Shown piece by piece: positions 43,903 through 54,960 of a stretch of 64,000 nt of DNA (position 1 is the first letter of the stretch; each line of letters opens with the position of its first letter). Below the pieces are notes generated by a model. That model worked only from the letters and a program-made list of their open reading frames with translations, did not search any database and was not told where the DNA came from. Source of the stretch: Heligmosomoides polygyrus polygyrus (lineage: Eukaryota > Nematoda > Chromadorea > Rhabditida > Heligmosomidae); assembly GCA_947396885.1 (NCBI GenBank), contig OX377201.1, positions 2,213,879-2,277,878 of the forward strand, written 5' to 3'. The translations under genes and the position numbers were made by a program.

Positions 43903-44410
43903 ACTACATATAGTTCCGGCCTAAAATTGGGGATCTGTGTTATCGTTCAATCTGGCCTATATGGAAAGGCCACAACTCTCCAGCCAATGAGCTTTCCATC
44001 GAATAAACATAAAATTCACTTTTTTCAAATACGCCTTCAAATTCTCCTCCTTTTTCTTCTCCCTTCAAAATCAATGATTCACCTACATCACTTATAAAAT
44101 GAGGAAGTCGATTAGTCTCTTATAAGAATGAAGTGAACAATATATACAGAAAAAAGCAGTCATTTTGTTTGCCTGTGACTCTATCTATTCGTCCGCGCAA
44201 AATTAATAGCCGCTCCGGCTTCGCTACCGAGAACACGCGATCAATAATACATGGCTCGAATATCGTGGCTCTTTTAGGCACGCTTGGCAGAGCGTGGCAA
44301 GTAAACAATATCGAGAGACCCAATCAATTTCGATCAATAATATCGATTTTACCAATCTGTTCTATCTGAGACAATTGAATCATTCTGAATGGAATCTCGA
44401 AGCCAGGGAA

Positions 44411-44539
44411 TCACCGACCTGGGGCCGGATACATCAACGATTAAACCCGTGCGGGGTATAAGAGCTAGAGATATGATAAGGGATGCAAAGGAATAGCCAT
44501 CGTGGGCATCTATACCTCTTACACCCCACATGCCCGATC
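44411..44539. mobile_element. Foldback element with GGGGCCGGATACATCAACG terminus
   Basis: The left terminus matches the right terminus of the hairpin at 62296-62466 (CGTTGATGAATCCGGCCCC). The right end reads GCCCGATCCGGCCC. Inner GGGGTATAAGAGCTAGAG mirrors CTATACCTCTTACACCCC. Confidence 0.5.
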
Positions 44540-44612
44540 CGGCCCTTGAGAGGATTCGAACCAAAAATCGCGAAGGCACCTTTTGCCCATAGTGCCAGAC
44601 GCACGCACGCAA
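44540..44612 (-). other. tRNA-like sequence
   Basis: Minus strand: A-box TGGCACTATGGGC and B-box GGTTCGAATCC at about 35 bp spacing; acceptor pairing is poor. It abuts the preceding foldback. Confidence 0.35.
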
Positions 44613-44999
44613 GTGTATAATATAAGCTTTTTTATCCTTCTTGAACATAAAAAAGAAAAAATGTGTGCTACATATATATGTCACTTAATTAGAGGCTTTA
44701 AGCAACAACCCGCTAGTTTATCATCACGTCCGTCCGCGCAAAATTAATGGCCACATGTTCCTTGGTTTGCTCCAACACCCGACCAATGGGAGCTAGTCTT
44801 GACTGACGATGATCAAACCCTATCAGGCATGCTTTTCAAAAAGTAAACAATGTCGAATGGCCAATCATTCCTTGAGTCATTCCTCTTGAGAATGAAGGAA
44901 TGACTATCAAGTTGTCTTTATATAATAGTAAGTAAATCATAGAATATAAGTATATATGGTCTAACAATCAATGTCGACCCACTGCAATCGAAACCTGAG

Positions 45000-45111
45000 G
45001 CAAATATTGTCCATAAAAATTGCTATTTTCATGGCGAACTGGACACCGTTCTACGCGATGGACCCGGCGAAGCAAGACATTGGAGTCGCACTGTGGAACT
45101 GTTACCTACAG
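45000..45111 (+). CDS. Exon 4 of the main gene model (acceptor uncertain)
   Basis: Donor GTTAGT is clear. In the frame required by neighbours it reads ANIVHKNCYFHGELDTVLRD then GPGEARHWSRTVELLPT, phase 0 in and phase 1 out, assuming the acceptor CCTGAG at 44999, which lacks a pyrimidine tract. An overlapping frame (MANWTPFYAMDPAKQDIGVA then LWNCYLQ) is equally protein-like but ends in phase 0 and would break the downstream frame. Confidence 0.6.
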
Positions 45112-45167
45112 GTTAGTTAACCTGATAAGAAATATTCAAGCTTTTGCCTTCATCACCTGCAAAAATA

Positions 45168-45540
45168 TTAGGTTGTCCCATAAGTCCCCGCCATTTTTTT
45201 CAACGATTCACTGCAGATTTCGCCGTCGGTCTCTTGCATAGCGCTGCATGGCTTTCGAAAAAGAATGATTTGCTCTATCAGAACATGTCTTGCGTTTCTT
45301 TTTTCATACTGAATTTTGTCAAATTTTAGGCCGTTAAAGTGAGAAGTGAAAAAGTGAAAATTAGCCATTTGCGCACTTGTTCTCTCCGCTAAGGTTTCTA
45401 ATTTTTTGAGCAGTTTTTTTTTATAGCATTTGGAAGGCAATGTTCTGTACTACAAGAATACTTGTTGGTCCTATTTTCTCACTTGCCCTTTATTGAATTT
45501 TAGGTCATCAAATTGAGAATCCCTTCGACACTAATAGGTC
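45168..45540 (+). mobile_element. Orphan mariner end
   Basis: After a TA, TTAGGTTGTCCCATAAGTCC is a typical mariner terminal repeat. The following sequence contains TTTTAGGCCGTTAAAGTGAG-like leader DNA, but no transposase and no opposite end are found. It lies in the intron after exon 4. Confidence 0.5.
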
Positions 45541-45717
45541 TGGAGCATCCCCCCTTTCTATATGTAGGCCATACTGACGACCTGTACAAAACTTCTTATA
45601 ATCTTGCATCCTTAGACTTTGTTATGCAGAAATAATGGCTGATTCTAACGTCACGATTTGCCCTATGGCTCCAGAACAACACATGGCCTGCTCTAGCCGT
45701 GAAATGAACCTTCGATA

Positions 45718-45878
45718 CTATTAGTCGTTAATGTGGCCCACAGGAAGGGCAGGACCGTACCACCCAATCAGAGGATTGAACATCGCACTGCACGGCGCGG
45801 TGTCACATCTATCCGATTAGGGCTGATTGGTCTGGTTCATCCCGCTTCTTCTATGTAGGCCACAATAACGACCTGCAC
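45718..45878. mobile_element. Foldback MITE, family A
   Basis: ATTAGTCGTTAATGTGGCCC and GGCCACAATAACGACCTGCA are inverted, with CCACCCAATCAGAGGATTGA inside. A lone right end is at 45558. Confidence 0.55.
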
Positions 45879-45983
45879 AAAACTTTTTGATGGCCTTGGG
45901 TCAGAAGAGCTCAAAAATAATAGCCGGGTCCTGACTTCAGTACAAGCACTGCAGTTCCTGATTGTTCGAGGTTTGAAACTCTA

Positions 45984-46155
45984 GCAGTAGTCGTGAAAGT
46001 GGCCTACATGTAGCAGCAGGAACACATTAGACTGATCAGACCGAGACGAACAAGAAACATGTAGGGTCGGTGGCCTGATTGGTTGACGTATGCGAGGTCA
46101 GTGCTCTGATTGGCTGGCGCGTTCCGCTTCCAAAGCAGGCCACGTTAACTGCCAC
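45984..46155. mobile_element. Foldback MITE, family A
   Basis: AGTAGTCGTGAAAGTGGCCT and GGCCACGTTAACTGCCACC are inverted repeats; the interior contains GTGCTCTGATTGGCTGGCGC. Confidence 0.55.
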
Positions 46156-46279
46156 CACCGAACCTTCTGCCCTAGAATTTCACCACCTTACCTTCAAAGG
46201 AATCGTCCTTCTAGCCATGGGATTTATCCTAAACTTTTATTGATCGTCACTCAGGCGTCCACTAACTCTACCATTCCAG

Positions 46280-46335
46280 GTGATACCCGTTTCCAAGACG
46301 TCAGCAGGCAGTACAATAGGAATTACGTGGTTGAG
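46280..46335 (+). CDS. Exon 5 of the main gene model
   Basis: Acceptor CTACCATTCCAG, donor GTGAGC. A 56-nt exon reading DTRFQDVSRQYNRNYVVE after two bases of a split codon, ending phase 0. One of the other frames is stopped at once by TGA. Confidence 0.72.
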
Positions 46336-46773
46336 GTGAGCTGCCGCCTAATTCGCATGAAATATGGCCATCTTAGAAGACGTTCCTTCTTCTTTCAGAG
46401 TATCGTTCGTAACTACTAACGTCGGCTCATCTTTCTGTGTCTTACATGTTCTGTATTTGCATCATTATTAGACTTTGAGCTCATGTTAAATAAATATTTT
46501 CGCTTCCACGCCTTTTTTGTCGCTGACGTCATCATAATTTTTGAGATTTTTTGCTCATATCGTCGGCGGAAGATTCTTTGTCTAAAAATCAGATACCATA
46601 TACCATATGGAAACTTTAATCGCATCAATAAGTGACAAATCGACGGTAAAACGCAGGCCAATACCGATTCCCCGCCCATTTTGCAGCGCTCCGCCTACTT
46701 GGTGGGCGGTGCTACTCCATAAATTGTTGTGTAAAGGACTTTTTCGCCAGCAGTGCAGCCAACTAGTATCTCC

Positions 46774-46980
46774 TGTACTTGTCGTTAATGTGGCCAACAT
46801 GGTAATTAGGAGATCCATTTTAACAATCACTTCGCATCGAACAAGTGTGCCACTCAGAAGGGATGCATCTTATGTACCTTCAGTGCTCTTATTGGCCGGC
46901 GTACAACCAGAACTCTGATTGGCTGACACGTTCACGCCTCCTCCAAGGCCTCCTCCTAGGCCACCTTCACGACTTGTACC
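46774..46980. mobile_element. Foldback MITE, family A
   Basis: TGTACTTGTCGTTAATGTGG and GGCCACCTTCACGACTTGTA are inverted repeats; CTCTGATTGGCTGACACG lies inside. Confidence 0.6.
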
Positions 46981-47239
46981 TACATCTCTTTCATTACGGT
47001 ATAAACAGCAAAATTCAAGCCATTAGACACGGAATCAAATGATAGTACAATATCGATCGGTCATTAATCGATCGATCGATTTTAACGATTGTTTTCTTGA
47101 GTTGGCCGTTTGACATTGGGTGTCACGCGACTATGCTGGCGGAGCCGAGGGATTCGCCTTGCAGTAAGTAAACATCATGGATTCCACAGGTGCTATCGAC
47201 TGATTTCATCGATTATTTGGGCGTAGTCCTCTGTTTAAG

Positions 47240-47294
47240 GCGGAAAATCTGACCTTTAATGGAGGTCGAGGATTCTCAGCTGGACATCAAGTTG
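47240..47294 (+). CDS. Exon 6 of the main gene model
   Basis: Acceptor CCTCTGTTTAAG, donor GTATAT. A 55-nt exon reading AENLTFNGGRGFSAGHQV, phase 0 in and phase 1 out. It supplies exactly the phase needed between exons 5 and 7. A competing frame (MEVEDSQLDIKL) is open but does not match. Confidence 0.62.
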
Positions 47295-47838
47295 GTATAT
47301 TATGAGCTCGAAAAAAGCAGACCAAGGGAAATAACACAAGGATTGGTCACTGTTGAGTGATCCATACCCACTGCAACACTGGGCACTAGCCCGTGAAGTA
47401 CCGTAAATTGAAAATTCGGACGAAAAAGAGCGAAAGCGACAAAGGCGGCAGAAAAAGATCGACCCGAAAGGAGACGTAAGGCATTCTCCGTGAATTAAGA
47501 TGCGTCGATGAAGGTATTCCTTTGAGTGCGTCAATACATATTATAAAGCAAAATTATCGATTAGTGTCTGCTAAGACTCGGAGGGCAACGAAGGGAAGTA
47601 GAGCGAAGCAACAGGGAAGAAGCGGTGGTGACTCAACCAGTGCAGGGCACCGAATCAATCGACCATCGATTCTGTTGTACATGGTGACCTCCACCTGAGG
47701 CGATGACCCACTGTTGCATCCCACGAATTCGGAATTCGAAGTCGTATTAAACCGATGAACAGACCTGTATAGCTGTCTATCGGCCATTATATTCACGTAT
47801 CTCACACTTTGAAAGACCTACTCTGGGCAAAAATCGAG

Positions 47839-48035
47839 GTTCATGTTGCAAAAATGGGCAGCAGTGCGAGGTGATGGCGCGTCAGCCAATCACAGCAAAG
47901 CGGGGCACAGGCACACACCAGCCAATCAGAATGCTGATTCTATACATCCTCCCTGAATGACATGCAATTTTAGTGCGATCTGATAGCCTGACACGTTTCA
48001 ATCTCCGAATGTTGCCCACGTTCGCGACATGTACC
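47839..48035. mobile_element. Foldback MITE, family B
   Basis: GGTTCATGTTGCAAAAATGG and CCCACGTTCGCGACATGTAC are inverted; CCAGCCAATCAGAATGCTG lies inside. Confidence 0.6.
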
Positions 48036-48437
48036 AAAATTGATAACTTCGATCGATAATGACTAGCCGATCGACATTTTCTCCGTAATATAAAGTCTAT
48101 CTAGTGGCCACGCTCATTGGTCGTATTTTCGGGATTCCAACACTTAGCGATAAAACCTGAAAACGTTCACTGGACGTTAAACATTCAACATTTTCACGTA
48201 ATATCCGCCCATAAAAATCGACTTGATCGATTTTTTGTTCGTTGATCAATACAGCTTAAGTGTTGTGAAATCAGTCCTTCGGTCAATGTATTCGCGTGGT
48301 TCAGAATTTAAACAATCAGCTCTGGACAAAATCAATAATGGCTGGTGGATCGGTAGTGCTTCCGCGATGTAAAGTCTATCTAGTGACTATTATATTCTCA
48401 AGATTCTCACTCTCGGCAATCTAATTCGGAAGCGTTA

Positions 48438-48571
48438 GGCCCCGTTTATACTTCGTCGCGGCGCGACGCGATGGCCACGCAATTAGGCCAAATTGATCGA
48501 CCGCGTCACACAATCAATATGGCCACAATACGTGGCGTCGCATAGCGCCGCAACGAAGTATAAACGGGGCC
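48438..48571. mobile_element. H-family MITE with TTA target duplication
   Basis: GGCCCCGTTTATACTTCGTC and CGAAGTATAAACGGGGCC are inverted repeats, flanked by TTA (48435-48437 and 48572-48574). The centre reads AATTGATCGACCGCGTC. Confidence 0.75.
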
Positions 48572-48929
48572 TTAACACTGCGTAAAGCCTGTTTATCGGT
48601 TAACATTTTCGCGTGAAACCTCGCTCGCAAATCGATAATATCGATCGACTTGGACGGCAAAATTGCTTAGGCGATGTAAAACCCTTTCGCTGGCCAGTAC
48701 ATTCGCATGATGTCAAACAATCGATAATATCGATCGATGTCCATTAAGCCATAGTTGTCATAGTTGTCTAACGGTCATTATATTCTGGTGATTCTCACTC
48801 TCAACGGTCGAACATGGACCCGCTTAGTTTTCGGGCGCCTATTCGCCGTCAGTATTTATTTTCACGTGATTCCCACCATGAACAATCGATTACAAAAAAA
48901 AATACAAGAGATCGGTTACGATTGCACCT

Positions 48930-49290
48930 CTCGATAACCCGCCCATGTAGAACTCCACCCACCAAGCCTTCCCTCTAAAAGCTTGACGTTAATGCTCCGC
49001 CCACACAAGCACAATGGTCCGTCTCCAAAGTGCCACCCTCAACGCGCCGGTCACAATTTTTTCAAAAAAAAATTAGCCTCCAGATCTCCGTCCGTAAAAC
49101 CTCCACGGTAACGCTCCACCCATAAAGCTTCGACCGAATAGTAGAATCCCGCCCACGAAGCTCCGCCTATAAAACCATGACGTTACTGCTCCGCCCACAA
49201 AGGTTCGCCTCCAAAGCCCCGCCTATAACGCTCCGCCCACAAAGTTCACCATCCAAATCTCCGCCCATAAAATTTCGACGAAACTCTGTA
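48930..49290. repeat. Degenerate array of CTCCGCCCACAAAG units
   Basis: Short units of about 15-20 bp built on CTCCGCCCAYAAARCT recur more than a dozen times (TGCTCCGCCCACAAAGGTTC, CCCCGCCTATAACGCTCC). There is no ORF or splice signal of note. CCGCCC is the core of Sp1/KLF GC-boxes in animals. Confidence 0.65.
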
Positions 49291-49309
49291 TGCATAAAGT
49301 AGCCAGATG

Positions 49310-49720
49310 CGACAAGAACAGTGGTAAAATCGTAGCTCTTTCAAATAAGCATCATTTACACTACCAATCGAATGAAAATCGCTATGAGCTTGTCCAGTGC
49401 ATGGCGCGATCTCCTTTTTTGATACACTAAATGATTTTTGCCGTTTTGTGTTTTGAAAGTAAAATTTGCTATTTTTCCGTAAGAATAAAAATTTTATAAA
49501 ATTTGAAATAGTTTTCTTTCACTAGGGCAGGTGTATTAAAACCTTTCGAAGAAAGTCAGCCTTCTTCCTTAAACAAAAAATATTTTAATCGTCTCGGAAG
49601 TTCTCTATTTTTTGTGGAAGAAGCCCATTTTGATGTGGATGTGTTCAGTTTGATTTCAAAAGCGTCAGGCTTGTTTTGAAGAGCGTCTAATTTGGAAAAG
49701 TAGAGTGTGAGGCAAAGCTA
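49310..49720. repeat. Foldback family with 21-bp periodic arm, partial copy
   Basis: 49400 carries GTCCAGTGCATGGCGCGATC as in the family's centre; 49620-49700 carries CAGTTTGATTTCAAAAGCGT-type 21-bp phrases. The left arm is lost. Confidence 0.45.
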
Positions 49721-50127
49721 TTACTCAATTCTGTATAACCTCTAGACCGTTTTGAAACGCCCACATAGAAGGCTTTCTCATTAGCCAAGTTTCGTCTGAA
49801 CTGCTTCTCTTCGCTGATGAGCTGCTTCAGATGAACGCTCAGGAAAGGTTCCCATCTCAGAGCTTTGAGAGAACCATCGTCGTAAGCGTCGCTAGTTAGA
49901 TCCTAGTAGTAACCGACCCCCTCCCCCCCCCCCCCCCCCGCTCCATCCCCAGCGATGGTGTTATCCACCAAAACTGTTCCTACGACCCCCTTCGAGCAGA
50001 TCGTAAACCTGTCTATGCCGAAACCAGTTACTCCCTGGTTTTCTCGCCGAAAGCGGGTGCTTTCTCGTTTCCCCACCATTAAGACTAAGTAGTAGCGCAC
50101 TAACAAGGGCCTGTTTATACTTGTGAA

Positions 50128-50680
50128 GGCCTGTTCATACTTCGCGACAAGAACAACTCGGCGCCCGTGCAAAGCATGCATATCGACTAAAACCGAGCTC
50201 GCGCCGCCGAGAAGCGTTCATAGGGCACATGCACACTTCTGCGACAGCGCGGCGCGGCCATGATGAAGCATAGAGCCGCGACGGCCGCGGCGCGACACTG
50301 CGACACGTGCCGCAGGGAGGGGCATGCACACTCTTGCGGCTGTCGCGGCGGCTATCGCAGGCGACGCCGCGCTGAGTGCCGCAGGCTGAAATGGTTCAAA
50401 CCATTCCTGGCGGCGCAGCATCCACGGTGACGTCGTTCCCGTCGCCTAAAACAGTGCTCTAACGCGCCCGCCCCGCGACCGCCGGATTTCGCGCGCTAGG
50501 TAGCTGTCGCCCCAATTGTCGCGTCGCGGTGTAGCAGAAGTGTGCATGGGCCTATACTCGAGCGTCGACGCTGTCGCTCTGGTCGCTCCAGTCGCTGCTG
50601 TCGCCTGTTCATACTTCCGCGCGCTCCGCACGCTGCGCTATGGTCGCTCTCGTCGCTGCTGTCGCGAAGTATGAACAGGC
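50128..50680. mobile_element. Large GC-rich H-family foldback with nested hairpins
   Basis: GGCCTGTTCATACTTCGCGA and TCGCGAAGTATGAACAGGC are inverted termini. Inside, GCACACTTCTGCGACAGCG (50228) mirrors GCAGAAGTGTGCATGG (50535), a nested palindrome of CGGCGGC-rich DNA. A shorter relative is at 56529. Confidence 0.65.
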
Positions 50681-51212
50681 ACTAACAGATTCCTCTCGTC
50701 ATGGCGTTGCATACGTATGGGCGTGGTCTGGGTATACTGGGTGACCTACTGGTAGGCAATCCACGGAATTCGGTCTTTCAGAGCCGTTTTGCTTTCTCAG
50801 CATCTTCAAGAGCGAGGCGACCCCAATTTATGGTTCCTACACATTCTTCAGCAATTGACACAAAATCTTCTTACCTTCTTACCTACTATTCCCGCTAGTA
50901 ATGGGAAATAGTGGAAGGTTTGGTTGGAGTCAACAAAACCAGAGTCTTTAGCGAAAATAAGGATTTACACTTCACTACCTGTCGTTGCGTCGTCTTAAAA
51001 ATTGCCTTTATCGATTGGACCAAACAGGCTATCGATATTTATAACATTTATAACGCCGTGCCGCCGGGCGACTAAAGTATAAATCCCATCAAGCTTCCTG
51101 CAATGAATAGAATAGCATAACTCTGTTAGGGTTAGGTACATAATAGAGCGGTATTACTCAACGATGGGAGGGGGCTCCAGCCAATTAAGGCCATTACTGC
51201 ACCCAATAGTTG

Positions 51213-51470
51213 CGCTCGAATGGCCTATTCGAGTAGGTATTCAAACGATTTCTATTCGAATTTGATATTCGAATTCAGATATTCAAAAATTGCGATTTTC
51301 AAATAATCAAATATCTGCGCTTTTCGCACGTATTCGAATTAGATTATTTGAAAAATCGCGTTTTTCGAATCCATTCCAATTCGAGTATTCCAATAATCCC
51401 GTTCTCCAAATGCACTCGAACTCTAAGTTTTAAGAACCTCACTTTTTGAATGTAATCGAAATTTGTATCT
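51213..51470. repeat. Degenerate TTCGAAT-rich tandem repeat
   Basis: Units of about 40 bp such as GCGTTTTTCGAATCCATTCC and ATTCGAATTTGATATTCGAA; same family as 43716-43902. Confidence 0.6.
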
Positions 51471-51480
51471 CCTGTATCAC

Positions 51481-52213
51481 CTGTCGTCCCGTTGATCATC
51501 GAGTTGGTCCAGCTAGCGCCAGCAGCGTCTCCATTCCCTGTCGCGTGCCAGAGTGCACCATTGGAGCCACTTCGCTCGAGGGACACGAAGAGCGTCATAT
51601 CGGTCGTTCAGGGCTTTCATGAAGAAGTCCGACCAACGCGTTGGTGGGCGTCCTCGTGTTCTCTTGACATCCCGCGAAATCCAGTCGGTGACGGCTCTCG
51701 TCCAGCGGGTACTTGCGAAACGCATTACGTGGCCGGCCCATCTAATTTTCGACAAATTGCCCCACGCGACAACGTCTCTGATGAAGAATTCGGAACCATT
51801 TAAACTTTCGACAAATTTGCGAGATCATAGCCATTCTACGCATGTTTCCTAATTGGTGCCTACAGACAGTGCATTGATAGAGGCCTTCAGAGTTCCGAGG
51901 TTCGTCAACGATCGAGAATTAGAGACGCTGCCGGACCAAGTTGTTGAAAATTAGGTGGGCCGGCTACGTAATGCGCTTTGCAGACACTCCTTAAGAGTCG
52001 CTACCGACTGGATTCCGCGAGGTGTCAAGAGAGCACCAGGACACCCACAACCGCGTTGAACGGGCTCATTAGTGAAAGCCCTAAACGAATGATATGACCC
52101 TTTTCGTGTCGCTCGAGCGAGGTGGATCCATTGGAGCACTCTGGCACGCGACAGGGACGAATGGAGACGCTGGTGCGTCCGCTGGAGCAACTCGATGATC
52201 AACGGGGCGACAG
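51481..52213. mobile_element. Palindrome of two inverted LINE 3'-end copies
   Basis: Left arm (51481-51777, minus reading) encodes the worn non-LTR retrotransposon C-terminal motif: [11 protein letters not shown], then [12 protein letters not shown], then a [11 protein letters not shown] end. The right arm (51921-52213, plus reading) begins KIRWAGYVMRFADT with stops and ends with the same last 90 bp. The outer ends CTGTCGTCCCGTTGATCATC and its complement are nearly identical. Neither arm can encode an enzyme. I base the LINE assignment on the W.GHV.R / GRP..RW.D / A.DR..WR pattern known from RTE-like and related elements. Confidence 0.7.
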
Positions 52214-52879
52214 TTAATGTAGGTAATACTACCTATTACACTGCTATAAGTCATAATGATACAAGTTGGAGAAAAGAAGCATCCTATTTTCAAAAAGTGT
52301 GAAGAAGGGTCTAGGACAATGAAGGTTGCAGCGACATAGATAAAGTTTGGGCTCCGCACAAGATTTTACCGTTGTTTAGTGAACAACGTTCCAAATGCTT
52401 TCTTCAGAGTCTGAAATGAAATATCAAATAGAGTAAAGGGCGCAGAACAAAAGTGAGGAAATAAGAAGCTTGTTCTGCACTGGATCTAGGATCCTGTTAC
52501 GTTCTCTTTACTCGATTCCTTAAGATTCTCATGGAAGGCTAAGTTCATAAGCATTTTCTTAGAGCCAGCTCGCTTGTAGTGTCAAAGATCCCCTATAGTG
52601 AATTTATAGCGGTAATATTCCTCCCTTACAGTGGTTGCTTGGAGAAGCGCGGTTTCCGCGCTCTAATCGCGAACCGCTTTGCGGGCGCATGCAAAAACAT
52701 TATTTGGCGCTTAAACCTTGGCTGACGATTAGTAACGTTCTAAAATCAATGAATCTTAATTTCTTGTGAGATCTTGTGTTGCTAGTGACGTCATATCATT
52801 CTTTGCTCTCCTCTTGGAGCTACATCGTGCGTGAGAGCTTAGAATTCGCAGTAATCACGAATGCCTTGCTTGATTCCAG

Positions 52880-52965
52880 GTGCAATGGACCTGTACGACG
52901 AAGCGGTGACCGCTTCTGAGAGCCAGAGTCTCCTGGATGCTGCTAAACAGTTAGAGAATCATGAG
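52880..52965 (+). CDS. Exon 7 of the main gene model
   Basis: Acceptor GCTTGATTCCAG, donor GTGAGT. After two bases it reads AMDLYDEAVTASESQSLLDA then AKQLENHE, phase 0 out. The internal Met (52885) could be a start codon if an alternative promoter lies upstream. Confidence 0.85.
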
Positions 52966-53379
52966 GTGAGTTGAGGCTTTGAATAGAGCGGAGTTTGGAT
53001 TCGTTGACGTCGCTGAGGAACCGTTGCAGCTTGCTAGTCAGCTTTGTTCTTATCACTATCAGTAGGGCGAACTTGTGCTTATTCGTAAGGCTATCACTGC
53101 TGTGAACCCATGCCGTTCGCTTTCATTTCACCCGCAACGAGCCCAGCCTCGTGTCGGTCCTCGCCGCTCCTCGTGCATTGCGCGACGGACAGTGATGCTG
53201 GCTTTGCGTTTCTGAGGTAGAAGTTGCGGTTCAGTTAAAGTTCGATGAGTCAGACCGGTGCAAAGCGGCTCGGAGGGGGTCACCTTGCATTCAATGGTCA
53301 TCCACTTTCATAAGGAGGCACATGACTGCTCAGTTACAACAGAAGCAGCCGGCACTATTGTACTTTCGGGACTCCAGAG

Positions 53380-54105
53380 GTCGAAAAAAATTTTCGCCCA
53401 AACTTCGCCTAGAGAGGATGATTGGGTTGCTGATCAGGAAGCTGAGTGCAATCCTAGTTGGTGGTGGCCACTTTTAAACGATTTTATAAGAACTGAATGT
53501 GTTGAGTACTGAAATGTTTTGAACTTACTCATCCCTTAGAAGACAACTGTACTAACGAAATCAAAATAAATAACAGGGAAAATATGAGAGTACATAACAT
53601 TTGTGAGATAGGTCGAGACGTTTGCAAATGGTTAGGACGTAAAGTGCACTGTCTCCCCGGTGTCCAAAAGTTGATTGAAGGCGTCTTGGCCTATTTTAAA
53701 TTTATTTTACTAACGCTGTCTATTTTTCTGCTAGAAGATGATCCGTTCTCGGTGCAAATCTAGTAAGGGAAGTCCCCCTTGCTAAAATGGACAGAGAACG
53801 GTCCTTTTAGGTTCCCCTCTTGCGAGTAGGATCTCGGAAGCTGAGTCTATCTGGGCGGCTAGGTTGGCGTAGTTTACTTATTTCTACATGTAGTTGCCCT
53901 TTTAATGTGTTTCATGATGTCGGCAAATCGTTTAAGAACGGCCACCACCAACTAAGATTGCACCATATCCGTTTTTGAAATTTCGGTCGATTACGGTAGG
54001 TGCGGGTGACCAAGGTCGTCGAGGTCATAACCAGCGAGTTTGCCCAAACATCGCCCAGGAGGTTATTTGGGGTGTTGATCACGAATGCCTAGCTCAGTTT
54101 ATCAC
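53380..54105. repeat. Dispersed repeat pieces, direct and inverted
   Basis: TTCGCCCAAACTTCGCC..GGATGATTGGGTTGCTGATC (53393) recurs directly at 54038 (TTTGCCCAAACATCGCCCAG). GGTGGTGGCCAC (53460) is inverted at 53939. 53745-53808 is a hairpin (CCGTTCTCGGTGCAAATC versus GACAGAGAACGG). No coding function assigned. Confidence 0.45.
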
Positions 54106-54589
54106 TAGGGTAGAACACTCCAATGTTGCATAAAATTTTTAGTTTCGTACAACACAAACCGTTGCGTAGAACTGTCCTACATGGTGACCTTCCTCCGAGT
54201 CTATTTGCTCCAAAAATTGCTGTATCTCCGCACATTACGATTAGTTCCAAGCCATTGTTTTCTTTTTCTTAAAAAAAAAAAGGAATGCTCGCAGTGTGTG
54301 CTCGTTTGACGCAACGATTTTTCTTCCTTATTTTTGTTGCTGTAGTTTCATATTCCAACGAAATCGAGAACTAGAGTCGACTACTCCAAAAAGCGCTACA
54401 TGTTGTCCTCCCATAAGCTGTTTATTGAGCTAAAACCTACGCCTAGGATGGAGTGCCCTCCTAACCCGTGTAGCGCCTAGAAAACTTTAAAAGCTCAGAG
54501 AGTGTGCTCTCTTATTGTGACATTTGAAATGAAAAATTTCAAAGCAACTCATGCAAAATGTTTCTTGAACAAAAATTGTACTTGCCCTT

Positions 54590-54680
54590 GCGTCGGGCGG
54601 GACTCGAACCTGCCCCTTCTGCTTTCCGGGCAGCGATGCTATGCTTTACACCACCAGCGCTGTTTGACCGCACGTAACGT
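54590..54680 (-). other. tRNA-like unit (second tRNA-like family)
   Basis: Minus strand: TGGTGTAAAGCATAGCATCG as an A-box region and GGTTCGAGTCC B-box. The loop CCGGAAA could suggest a Ser(GGA)-like anticodon, but position 33 is C and stems are imperfect. It shares CGGTCAAACAGCGCTGGTGG with units at 60.7, 62.1 and 62.5 kb. Confidence 0.5.
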
Positions 54681-54779
54681 CCGCGATGTCCTCAACGGGT
54701 ATCAGCACTAACTCGAGATGTAGGGAAGAGCCGGCGCTGGCCGCCATAGCCTCTAAATCAGTCGCTCCAGCCTTAAACA

Positions 54780-54960
54780 AAATGTATTGAAGCATTACTC
54801 TTGCCGTCTCGGAGAGTCTCTACTTTAATGTGAAAGTCTTCATTTGGAAGGTGTTCACTTTGATTTCAAAAGCGTCATGCTTGCTTAGAAGAGTGTCCAA
54901 TTTGATTTGAAAGATGTCCATTCTGAAGATGGTGTATGTACGGCATACTAGACGGTCCGA
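54780..54960. repeat. 21-bp periodic arm fragment
   Basis: GTGTTCACTTTGATTTCAAA / AGCGTCATGCTTGCTTAGAA / GAGTGTCCAATTTGATTTGA phrases at 21-bp spacing, like the arms at 42.6 and 60.9 kb. Close to the tRNA-like unit, as at 60.7 kb. Confidence 0.5.

Noticed and set aside
47090..47163. Extra exon ending at TTGCA|GTAAGT
   Set aside because: The donor is good, but the only AG upstream gives a phase that does not fit after exon 5; exon 6 at 47240 fits instead.
53258..53512. 84-codon plus-strand ORF between exons 7 and 8
   Set aside because: Parts of it recur as a dispersed repeat at 53.9-54.1 kb, and it lacks splice borders in a compatible phase.
54590..54680. Functional tRNA-Ser(GGA) gene
   Set aside because: U33 is absent and acceptor and T stems do not pair well; near-identical tRNA-like heads recur in inverted repeats, so it is called tRNA-like only.
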